Source of the DNA: Candidatus Microgenomates bacterium
Lineage (GTDB): Bacteria > Patescibacteriota > Microgenomatia > Levybacterales > UBA12049
DNA length: 32,498 bases
Assembly: GCA_025451195.1 (NCBI GenBank)
Contig: JANWKV010000060.1
Span: 1-32,498, forward strand
Direction: 5' to 3'
Shown: positions 1 through 7,927 of the stretch, piece by piece
Layout: each line of letters starts with the position of its first letter
Numbering within the stretch: the first letter of the stretch is position 1
Translations under genes and position numbers: made by a program
The notes under the pieces: generated by a model
The model's database searches: none
What the model was told of the DNA's origin: nothing
The model's input: the letters and a program-made list of their open reading frames with translations, nothing else

Positions 1-705
1 CACAGTGGGCAAGGCGGAACAGAAGCAATGGACTGGGCAGAAATGCTTTTTAGAATGTATTCAAGATATGTAGAAAAAAAAGGCTGGAGTTATGAAATTA
101 TTGATCAGACGCCGGGTGAGGAAGCCGGATTTAAATCAATTACCCTTCAGATAGACGGCCAGTATGCATATGGCTTTTTAAAACACGAAGCAGGCACTCA
201 CCGTTTAGTTAGGCAGTCGCCGTTTAACGCAGATAAATTGCGGCAAACATCATTTGCACTTGTTGAAGTTCTGCCCCAAATAGAAAACGATTCGGAAATT
301 TTTATTAAAGATGAAGATTTGGAATGGGAATTTTACAGAGCCGGTGGTCATGGCGGGCAAAACGTAAACAAGGTTTCAACAGCCGTTAGGCTTAAACACA
401 AACCAACAGGAATTATTGTTACTTCCCAAACGGAAAGATTTCAGGGGGCAAACCGCGAAAGCGCGCTAAGGCTTTTGAAAGGGAAATTGTGGTTTATTCA
501 GGAAGAGGAAAAAAGAAAACAGGAGGAAGCACTTAAAGGTGGCTACAAAACACCCGGGTGGGGTAACCAAATAAGGTCTTATGTTTTGCATCCGTACCAC
601 ATGGTAAAGGATTTACGGACAGACTATGAAACAGGTAACACAGGAGCAGTTTTGGATGGGGACTTAGATAAATTTATAGAAGAAGAACTCAGAAAGTTAT
701 CGTAA
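1..705 (+). CDS. prfB: Peptide chain release factor 2 (5' truncated by window edge)
   Basis: Frame 1 is open from base 1 ([20 protein letters not shown]...). Contains the SPF stop-recognition tripeptide ([11 protein letters not shown]) and the GGQ motif ([17 protein letters not shown]). Confidence 0.95.
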   Translation, partial: HSGQGGTEAMDWAEMLFRMYSRYVEKKGWSYEIIDQTPGEEAGFKSITLQIDGQYAYGFLKHEAGTHRLVRQSPFNADKLRQTSFALVEVLPQIENDSEIFIKDEDLEWEFYRAGGHGGQNVNKVSTAVRLKHKPTGIIVTSQTERFQGANRESALRLLKGKLWFIQEEEKRKQEEALKGGYKTPGWGNQIRSYVLHPYHMVKDLRTDYETGNTGAVLDGDLDKFIEEELRKLS

Positions 706-712
706 TAATTTT

Positions 713-976
713 ATGAATTTAGAAGAACTGGAGAAAAGAATTGAAAAAATTGAATTAAGAAACAATAGGGTAGAAACGGATAAAGCATGGGAAATTAGCT
801 GGACAAGAAGAATCCTGATTGCAATATTTACATATCTTGCTATTGTTATTTATCTGAAATTTATTGTTCATATTAACCCATGGATTAACGCAATTGTGCC
901 AACAACCGGATTTTTGTTATCAACTTTAACGCTACCTTTCTTTAAAAAACTTTGGATTAAATATGTAAAAAAATGA
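713..976 (+). CDS. Small membrane protein, N-terminal coiled coil plus two hydrophobic segments, function unknown
   Basis: Complete ORF 8 nt after prfB; MNLEELEKRIEKIELRNN... then hydrophobic stretches. Confidence 0.65.
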   Translation: MNLEELEKRIEKIELRNNRVETDKAWEISWTRRILIAIFTYLAIVIYLKFIVHINPWINAIVPTTGFLLSTLTLPFFKKLWIKYVKK

Positions 977-980
977 AACT

Positions 981-1877
981 CTATTCTTTACCTGAGGTTG
1001 TTGTTAAATAAACTCCAACGAGCGCAAATATTGCACCAATAACAAAACCCGTTGTTAATCTTTCGCTCAAAAGAAAAAATGCTACAAGAAAGGCGACAAC
1101 AGGAGAAAGATAATTTGAAGTAGATGCAATTACTGCGCTTCCATGTTTTATTGCATATTGGTAAAAAAGAAAAAAGAAAATACCAAAACTTCCCGCGTAA
1201 ATCAGCCCAAGCCAACCGGAAACACTTATAGAGGTTAGAAATGCGGGTTTTTGTATTATCTCCGGTATTGCCAGAAAAAAATTAACAATTGCTGTGCTGT
1301 ATATAAAAAGTGCTGTTAAATAAATTGGAGAAAATGTATCCTGAAGTTTTTTTGTTAAGACAGAATACAAGGCTAAAGAAACAACAGAAACGCAAATGAA
1401 AAGATTCCCAAGGAAGTTACCGCTAAAGGCTGAATGAGATTCTATAACCGGAAGCAAAATAATTATAATAGCTCCAATAAATCCAAGAAATATACCAATT
1501 GTTTTACGCAAGGTGAATGTTTGTTTATATATTAAGAATGCAAAAAGAGCGGTAGCGATAGGTGTTGCGGAAAAAAGAGTTTGACCTATAGTTACACTTG
1601 TTAAGTGAATACCGAATGTATAAATTGAAGGATTAATAACCATAAGAAAGGAAATTAAAATTACAAAAAAAGTCGGTTTTATTATCTTTCCTTCTTTTAA
1701 AAGTAATGGAGTAATGACAATTGATCCAATAAAAAATCTTAAAAATGTAAATGTAACAGGGGAAATATCGTGTAATGCAAATTTACTTGCAATTCCGGTA
1801 CCACCCGAACAAAGTGAGGCAATAATTATAGAAATAATTGCTTTTTTCTTTTCCGACACTAATTTATTGTATACCAC
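981..1877 (-). CDS. DMT-superfamily permease, EamA family (start may be the downstream GTG at 1859)
   Basis: Multi-TM protein with EamA-like repeats (SGGTGIASKFALHDISPVTFTFLRF; ASTSNYLSPVVAFLVAFFLLSERLT). Confidence 0.88.
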   Translation of the reverse strand: MVYNKLVSEKKKAIISIIIASLCSGGTGIASKFALHDISPVTFTFLRFFIGSIVITPLLLKEGKIIKPTFFVILISFLMVINPSIYTFGIHLTSVTIGQTLFSATPIATALFAFLIYKQTFTLRKTIGIFLGFIGAIIIILLPVIESHSAFSGNFLGNLFICVSVVSLALYSVLTKKLQDTFSPIYLTALFIYSTAIVNFFLAIPEIIQKPAFLTSISVSGWLGLIYAGSFGIFFFLFYQYAIKHGSAVIASTSNYLSPVVAFLVAFFLLSERLTTGFVIGAIFALVGVYLTTTSGKE

Positions 1878-2087
1878 TCATAACTCAAATGTTTGGTAAT
1901 ATGTCCTGCAAAGTATATTAACTTCTTCTAAACTGATCCGTCTTGGACGAAAACAGTAAGAAAAGTATAGCAAAATATGGATCAATTCATTGCGTAAATT
2001 CCTGAAATATGTTTTACTAGAATAGAGATAATCCGTTTTAAACTTGCAACGTTTGCGTTGCCTGAATGATATGGAGGTGATGTTTTT

Positions 2088-2576
2088 ATGGAAGAGAATA
2101 AATCACATGAAAAAACCTCGGAAAAACCGGAAAATACAAAAGTATTCCATGAATTTAAAAAACCTCAAAAATTTATGAATAAAAAATCCGGCTTAATTTT
2201 TGTCGCGGTTATTGTTGCGGGTGTCATTACAGGTTATTTGCTGTCTTTAGGAGGAAATTCTATTTCCAGCTCTTTGACTTCGTCAAAATCAGAAAATGGC
2301 TCCGGACAAGTAACCAAAGGAACAATTGTGGGTTCCAGCGATACAACTACATTTAAAGACACGGCAACAGGTGTTATGACAAAAGGAGGAATTGACGGGG
2401 AGGGACAATATCATCTGGTGCGCCCGGGTGGGGACAGCCAGAATGTTTATCTTACATCGTCAATTGTAGACCTTTCTCAATTTATCGGAAAAAAAGTTAA
2501 GGTGAATGGTCAAACACAGGCTGCACAAAAAGCCGGATGGCTTATGGATGTTGGGCGGGTGGAGGTGCTTGAATAA
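2088..2576 (+). CDS. Single-TM protein with extracytoplasmic small beta-like domain, first gene of the ftsEX operon
   Basis: Strong SD-like GGAGGTGATG upstream; hydrophobic segment LIFVAVIVAGVITGYLLSLGG; C-terminal ...VYLTSSIVDLSQFIGKKVKVNGQTQ... resembles an OB-fold strand pattern. Stop overlaps the ftsE start (TAATG). Confidence 0.7.
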   Translation: MEENKSHEKTSEKPENTKVFHEFKKPQKFMNKKSGLIFVAVIVAGVITGYLLSLGGNSISSSLTSSKSENGSGQVTKGTIVGSSDTTTFKDTATGVMTKGGIDGEGQYHLVRPGGDSQNVYLTSSIVDLSQFIGKKVKVNGQTQAAQKAGWLMDVGRVEVLE

Positions 2577-3379
2577 TGATTATCCTGACAGATATTTCCA
2601 AATCTTTCCCAACCGGAACGGTAGCATTATCCGATTTATCCTTAACAATAGAAAAAGGTGAATTTGTTTTTTTGGTTGGGCAAACAGGATCGGGCAAAAC
2701 AACACTCCTAAAGCTACTTATACGCGAAATGCTTCCGACAAAAGGAGCTATTTCCGTTGCGGATTTTGATTTGGTAAAGCTCCCAAAAAGTAAAATACCC
2801 CATTTTAGGAAAAAAATAGGGATTGTTTTCCAGGACTTGCGGCTTTTAATGGACAGGACAATTCTTGAAAATGTAATACTCCCTTTGGAAATAACAGGAC
2901 GAAAAATTAAGGAATCTGTAATCCGGGCTGAAGAGCTTCTGACACAGGTTGGTATGATTGAACACAGAGATAAGTTTCCAATTCAATTGTCAGGCGGAGA
3001 ATTACAAAGAGTGGCAATAGCAAGAGCCCTGGCACTATATCCGGCGATAATCCTTGCAGACGAGCCAACAGGAAATCTAGATAGTAAGACGGCATTTGAT
3101 ATAGTGGAACTATTATCAAACATTAACCAGCTTGGTACAACAGTTATCATGGCAACGCATAATCTGGATATTTTAAAAAAATATCCGAAAAACCGGATAA
3201 TAGAGCTTGATAAGGGTAAACTGGTTCATGATAAAAAACAGGAAAAGACAAATCTAACGGTTATGTCTGGAATTTTTAAAGAAGTACAGCATGAAACACA
3301 TCATAAAAGCGATAAGGAATCAAAAGATTCAAAAAAAACAGATTCTCATCATGAAAAAGAGAAAGGAGGAGATAAATAA
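2576..3379 (+). CDS. ftsE: Cell-division ABC transporter ATPase FtsE
   Basis: Walker A GQTGSGKTT, signature LSGGELQRVAIARA, Walker B IILADEPTGNLD; followed by ftsX. Long charged His/Lys C-terminal tail. Confidence 0.92.
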   Translation: MIILTDISKSFPTGTVALSDLSLTIEKGEFVFLVGQTGSGKTTLLKLLIREMLPTKGAISVADFDLVKLPKSKIPHFRKKIGIVFQDLRLLMDRTILENVILPLEITGRKIKESVIRAEELLTQVGMIEHRDKFPIQLSGGELQRVAIARALALYPAIILADEPTGNLDSKTAFDIVELLSNINQLGTTVIMATHNLDILKKYPKNRIIELDKGKLVHDKKQEKTNLTVMSGIFKEVQHETHHKSDKESKDSKKTDSHHEKEKGGDK

Positions 3380-3380
3380 T

Positions 3381-3449
3381 CCAATAATCAAATAATCCAA
3401 TAATCAAAATTCATTGGGTTATTCGTTTATTTGTATATTTGTTTATTTT
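3381..3449. repeat. 8-nt-period degenerate repeats (CCAATAAT/CAAATAAT, then TTTATTTG/TATATTTG) between ftsE and ftsX
   Basis: CCAATAAT CAAATAAT CCAATAAT CAAA at 3381-3408; TTTATTTG TATATTTG TTTATTTT at 3426-3449; the two halves are partly complementary. Confidence 0.7.
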
Positions 3450-3454
3450 CAGTT

Positions 3455-4324
3455 ATGGCATCGTACACAAAAACAATGTGGCATCACGTAAGGCGTTCTC
3501 CTTATCAGGCACTGGCTGCCGTACTCATTATGATGGTTACATTTCTCACAATATCGGTTTTTACGCTTCTTATTGTCGGGTCGGATAAAATAATAAATTT
3601 TTTTGAATCAAAACCCCAAGTGACCGCATTTTTTAAAGATGAAGCAAAAAGTTCGGATATTGACGCAATAAAAAATCAATTGTCCAAAAGCGTCAAAGTT
3701 TCAAGCGTAAAATATGTTTCAAAAGACCAGGCTCTGCAAATTTATAGAGAACAGAACAAAAATGACCCTTTGCTTTTAGAACTTGTGACAGCGGATATTC
3801 TACCGGCTTCCCTTGAAATTTCTACCCGTCAAATTGAAGATTTGGGTCCGATTGCAGACGATTTAAAAAATAATCCGGCAGTACAGGAAGTTGTTTACCA
3901 GAAAGACGTAATCGCTACGCTTACTTCCTGGACAAACGCCCTAAGAAAAATCGGTATCGCGATAATTGCAATACTTGCATTTGTTTCAATTTTAATAATG
4001 GTAACAATCATAAGCATTAAAGTGTCGCAAAAACGGGAAGAAATAGAAATCATGAGACTGATTGGCGCAACAAACTGGTATATTTCTTTACCTTTTGTTT
4101 ATGAGGCGGTTTTTTATTCGGCTGTTGGAGCTGTTATTGGCTGGGGTATTTCAAGCTTGGGGATTTGGTATCTTTCGCCTTATCTTGCTTCTTTTTTGAA
4201 GGGTATTCCTATGCCGGTAAATATTATTTTTCTTTTAGAACTTTTAGGCGCGGAGCTTTTGATTGCCGCGTTTCTTGGAATTTTCTCGAGTCTTATTGCG
4301 GTTAACAGGTTTCTCAACAGGTAA
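3455..4324 (+). CDS. ftsX: Cell-division ABC permease FtsX
   Basis: MASYTKTMWHHVRRSPYQALAAVLIMMVTFL..., extracytoplasmic domain, then KREEIEIMRLIGATNWYISLPFVYEA typical of FtsX. ATG at 3455 preferred over the TTG at 3431, which lies in the repeat. Confidence 0.93.
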   Translation: MASYTKTMWHHVRRSPYQALAAVLIMMVTFLTISVFTLLIVGSDKIINFFESKPQVTAFFKDEAKSSDIDAIKNQLSKSVKVSSVKYVSKDQALQIYREQNKNDPLLLELVTADILPASLEISTRQIEDLGPIADDLKNNPAVQEVVYQKDVIATLTSWTNALRKIGIAIIAILAFVSILIMVTIISIKVSQKREEIEIMRLIGATNWYISLPFVYEAVFYSAVGAVIGWGISSLGIWYLSPYLASFLKGIPMPVNIIFLLELLGAELLIAAFLGIFSSLIAVNRFLNR

Positions 4325-4335
4325 CACTATGTCTT

Positions 4336-5577
4336 ATGGTTTCGCTAAGAAAATTATTCCTAATATGCACTATTGCCATTTTTCTTTTGTGGAGCCCTTT
4401 TTTTTCCGCATTAGTAAAAGCTCAAACCCCAACCGAAACTCCAACGCCCGCCCCGGATAATTCCCAGGCAGTAAGTGATTTGCAGAAGCAGATTCAGGAT
4501 TTGCAAAACAAAATTGATGACTTACAAGGACAGGAGCAAACCCTCTCATCCCAGATTGCGGTTATGGACAGTCAGATAAAAATAACAGAGTATAGAATCA
4601 GTCTCACAAAAGAGCAAATATTATCTCTGGAAGAAAATATTGATACTGCTCAAAAAAAAATTTCAACACTTGAAGGTTCTCTTTCAACACTTACAAAAAT
4701 ATTGGTTAGTAGAATGATTGCGGGTTACGAGGTTGGCATGCAAAATCAATTTAATGTACTTTTAACCTCAAACAGCATTTCCGATTTTTTTAAAAGGGAA
4801 AATTATCTAAAAATTGTTGAGCATCACGATAAATTGCTAATATACGATACTGTTCAGGCAAAAGATGATTATGCAAACCAAAAACAAATATTCGAAGATG
4901 AAAGATCGAAAGTTATTGCTCTCCAACAGCAATTACAAAGTTATACAAACGATCTTAACACTCAGAAAACGCAAAAACAGGCCCTGCTGACAGATACTCA
5001 GGGAAGTGAAGCAAATTACCAAAAACTGCTTGCCTCCGCCCAGGCTCAGCTTGCGGGATTTTCCAGTTTTGCAGTAAGTCAGGGAGGAGCAAGTATTCTT
5101 AGCAATCAAACTGTTTGTGACAGCTGGGGATGTTATTATAACCAAAGGGATTCCCAGTGGGGAAATATGGCGCTTAACCACACGCAATATTCAATTGCAA
5201 GTGATGGATGTTTATTAACATCTGTGGCAATGGTTTATACCCATTATGGGCACAAAGACGTTACGCCGATTTCTATAAACAGTAATCCTTCAAACTTTGC
5301 TTCTTATTATCCTGCTTATTTAAAATACAATGTCGTTGCAAACGGTGTATCTTCACAAAGAGTCGGTTCTTATATAGATCAAAATTTACAAAATGGAGAT
5401 CCTGTAATTGTGGGTATAGAATATTCATCGGGTGACACGCATTTCGTAGTTTTAACCAGCGGGTCAAACGGTAATTATATGATGAATGATCCTTTTACTC
5501 CAAACGGCCATAATATTCCCTTTACTTCAAAATATTCTCTTTCAAGTATTTTTGAAATAGATAAAGTGACATTTTAA
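4336..5577 (+). CDS. Secreted coiled-coil protein with C-terminal C39-like (papain-fold) peptidase domain; candidate FtsEX-controlled murein hydrolase
   Basis: Signal peptide, Thr/Pro linker, long Gln-rich coiled coil (PcsB/EnvC-like), then CYYNQRDSQWGN...SDGCLLTSVAMVYTHYGHKDVTP...GDPVIVGIEYSSGDTHFVVLTS...MMNDPF (Cys/His/Asp arrangement of C39_2-like peptidases). Confidence 0.85.
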   Translation: MVSLRKLFLICTIAIFLLWSPFFSALVKAQTPTETPTPAPDNSQAVSDLQKQIQDLQNKIDDLQGQEQTLSSQIAVMDSQIKITEYRISLTKEQILSLEENIDTAQKKISTLEGSLSTLTKILVSRMIAGYEVGMQNQFNVLLTSNSISDFFKRENYLKIVEHHDKLLIYDTVQAKDDYANQKQIFEDERSKVIALQQQLQSYTNDLNTQKTQKQALLTDTQGSEANYQKLLASAQAQLAGFSSFAVSQGGASILSNQTVCDSWGCYYNQRDSQWGNMALNHTQYSIASDGCLLTSVAMVYTHYGHKDVTPISINSNPSNFASYYPAYLKYNVVANGVSSQRVGSYIDQNLQNGDPVIVGIEYSSGDTHFVVLTSGSNGNYMMNDPFTPNGHNIPFTSKYSLSSIFEIDKVTF

Positions 5578-5592
5578 GGCAGTTTTTACAAT

Positions 5593-6447
5593 ATGGTTTG
5601 TATTCAGAGATTAGTAACTCTGACACTCGTACTGTCTTTATTGTTTTTTTGGGGAAAAGCGTGTTTTGCATCCGCGCCTTCAATTCTTATCTATCCTCAG
5701 AATCCTGTCAGTTTTGAAAGCCAGTTTGAAGTTTCTGCAACAATGAGTGGCATGTCAGCGCAGAGCATTTATAGATTGCGGCTCGTTTTTTCAAAACCCG
5801 GTACAACCAGTTATTTTGGGTCAACTTTTAACGGAGAAAATTGGTATGACGGATTGCCCTCGCCAATAAACTATTCAAATTTTCTGACAATAACAACAGA
5901 CAATAATGGAGTATGGTTTGGACAAATACAGGGAAAAATTGAATCTTCAGACAAAAATTTTTCCGGAGAAAGCGGAAACTACGATTTAAAAATCGGAAGA
6001 TATACGCAAAATGGAAGCAGCGCAACATGGTCCAGTCCTGTTAGTGTTTTAGTTAACGCACCAAGTTTAACCCCGACAAATTCCCCTACCCCAAAAGTTC
6101 CAACTCCAACCCATGCGGCAAGTTCGGTAGATGTAAAAATTCCAACGCCGACAGAAATTATTCAAGAAGATAACATAAACGAAACGGATTCAAACGAAAA
6201 TAACAATGAGATTGCCAATAATCAGTCAAATTTAGATGAAATCGCTTCTGATTCACCAGAAGTTCTTGGCACTTCTTCGTCGGCGGTTTCTTCTATTTTT
6301 TCATTGCCAAAAGAAAAAGAAATGGTAAAAGATGAATCGGAGAAGAGAATGCCCTTATTATTTTTTCTTGGTGGTATAATGCTTTTTGCAGGCGGAGGGT
6401 CTTTTTTCTTTTTTAAGAAATTGAAAAAAAACCCAGAAAGTCAATAA
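5593..6447 (+). CDS. Secreted/surface protein with signal peptide, beta-rich domain, Thr-Pro stalk and C-terminal TM
   Basis: N-terminal hydrophobic signal, PTNSPTPKVPTPTH stalk, C-terminal LLFFLGGIMLFAGGGSFFFFKKLKK. Confidence 0.7.
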   Translation: MVCIQRLVTLTLVLSLLFFWGKACFASAPSILIYPQNPVSFESQFEVSATMSGMSAQSIYRLRLVFSKPGTTSYFGSTFNGENWYDGLPSPINYSNFLTITTDNNGVWFGQIQGKIESSDKNFSGESGNYDLKIGRYTQNGSSATWSSPVSVLVNAPSLTPTNSPTPKVPTPTHAASSVDVKIPTPTEIIQEDNINETDSNENNNEIANNQSNLDEIASDSPEVLGTSSSAVSSIFSLPKEKEMVKDESEKRMPLLFFLGGIMLFAGGGSFFFFKKLKKNPESQ

Positions 6448-6449
6448 AT

Positions 6450-6920
6450 ATGGATGCTATTTTTACAACCAGCAACGAAGAAACAAAAGAGTTTGCCGGA
6501 AGTTTTGCGAAAAAACTTAAAGCAGGTGACATTTTATGTCTATATGGAAATTTGGGAGCAGGTAAAACAACTTTTGTTCAGGGTTTGGTAAAAGGGTTGG
6601 GAGTTACAAAAAGAATAATTTCCCCGACATTCGTGATAGTTAGGTCGTACAAATTGAATCTCAAATCTCAAATCTCAAATCTCAAATCTCAAAATGCTGC
6701 AATCAATATGTTCTATCATGTAGACTTATACCGACTTCAAAGCGAAAAGGATATGGCATCAACAGGGTTATCAGATATAATGCAAGACAAGAATGCAATT
6801 ATCGCAATCGAATGGCCGGAAAAAATGGGCTTATTAATTCCGAAAAAAAGATGGGAAATAAAATTTGAAAATATGGGAGAAGATAAAAGAAAGATATCAT
6901 TTGAAAATTATGGACAGTAA
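6450..6920 (+). CDS. tsaE: tRNA N6-threonylcarbamoyladenosine ATPase TsaE
   Basis: LYGNLGAGKTTFVQGLVKGLG (Walker A), SPTFVIVRSY, YHVDLYRL, IEWPEK; interrupted by NLKSQISNLKSQN repeat peptide. Confidence 0.92.
   Translation: MDAIFTTSNEETKEFAGSFAKKLKAGDILCLYGNLGAGKTTFVQGLVKGLGVTKRIISPTFVIVRSYKLNLKSQISNLKSQNAAINMFYHVDLYRLQSEKDMASTGLSDIMQDKNAIIAIEWPEKMGLLIPKKRWEIKFENMGEDKRKISFENYGQ
6657..6691. repeat. Five perfect tandem copies of heptamer AATCTCA inside tsaE
   Basis: Direct reading of 6657-6691. Confidence 0.97.
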
Positions 6921-7491
6921 TATTCAAAAAGCGGTAGAAGTATTTAAACAGGGCGGGGTTGTAATTTTTCCAACTGATACTGTTTGGGGAATCGGTTGTG
7001 TGCTAAATAACAAGGAATCAGTTAAAAAATTATATGAAATCAGAAAAAGACCAAGGGAAAAAGCGCTAATTGTTTTGGTAAACAGTATTGAAATGGCTCA
7101 GGAGTATTTACAGCCAATAAATGGTGGTGTTAAAAAAAATATTCTTGAAAAATATTGGCCCCAAAGCTTAACCGTAATTCTTCCCTGCAGAAAAGAAAAA
7201 GTGCCGGAAATTGTTAGAAGTGGTGGGAAAACTTTAGCGGTAAGAATTACAAATCATCCAATTCTTTCAGAGATTATTACAAAGCTTAATATGCCCATTC
7301 TTGCACCTTCCGCAAATTTCGCCGGCGAAAAAACTCCCGCTAAGTTTTCTGATATTGATAAAAACCTTCTTGGTCTAGTAGACTATGTTTTGAAGGGGGA
7401 AAGTTTGGGAAGAAAACCGTCGACTATAATTGATTGTTCTCAAAAACCCTGGAAGATTATTAGGCAGGGGGAAGTAGTAGTTGAGCTATGA
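6910..7491 (+). CDS. tsaC: L-threonylcarbamoyladenylate synthase (Sua5/YciO/YrdC)
   Basis: VVIFPTDTVWGIGCV, KRPREKALIVLV, WPQSLTVILP, LAVRITNHPI, APSANFAGEKTP; ATG at 6910 overlaps the tsaE end by 11 nt. Confidence 0.92.
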   Translation: MDSNIQKAVEVFKQGGVVIFPTDTVWGIGCVLNNKESVKKLYEIRKRPREKALIVLVNSIEMAQEYLQPINGGVKKNILEKYWPQSLTVILPCRKEKVPEIVRSGGKTLAVRITNHPILSEIITKLNMPILAPSANFAGEKTPAKFSDIDKNLLGLVDYVLKGESLGRKPSTIIDCSQKPWKIIRQGEVVVEL

Positions 7492-7808
7492 CAAAACTTT
7501 TTATAGACAGCTCAAAAAGGGAAAGTACTTTAGTTGAATTAAGAATTAATGGCAAGTCTTTTAAAAAAGAACATTCTTCCATGTTTCGTACTTCCCAAAT
7601 TCTACTTCCTTTAATTATTGATTTACTTAAAGAAAACAATCTTTCGGTTAAGGATATAAACGAAATAGAAGTTTACCCGGGTCCGGGGTCTTTTACAGGA
7701 CTTCGTGTCGGCGTATCGATTGCAAGCGCTTTATCTTTTGCTCTTAATATTCCGGTAAACGGAAAAGTATTTGAAAAGGGACCTCTGGTTACACCCAAAT
7801 ACTTCTGA
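7488..7808 (+). CDS. tsaB: TsaB, short form (N-terminal half)
   Basis: IDSS..., EVYPGPGSFTGLRVGVSIASALSFALNIPV is diagnostic of TsaB; only 106 aa; ATGA overlap with tsaC. Confidence 0.85.
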   Translation: MTKLFIDSSKRESTLVELRINGKSFKKEHSSMFRTSQILLPLIIDLLKENNLSVKDINEIEVYPGPGSFTGLRVGVSIASALSFALNIPVNGKVFEKGPLVTPKYF

Positions 7809-7927
7809 TATACTTTTTTTATGACCTTCAATTTTACCAAGATTTTCGGCTTAGGACGCGTTCACTAATAAACTAAAATGTGAATGCGGCACAAAGGCTC
7901 GAGAAGTTACATTGAAGTAATTAAAAT

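Noticed and set aside
6657-6691. CRISPR-like repeat array
   Set aside because: Contiguous 7-nt units with no spacers, inside a conserved gene; a microsatellite-type tract instead.
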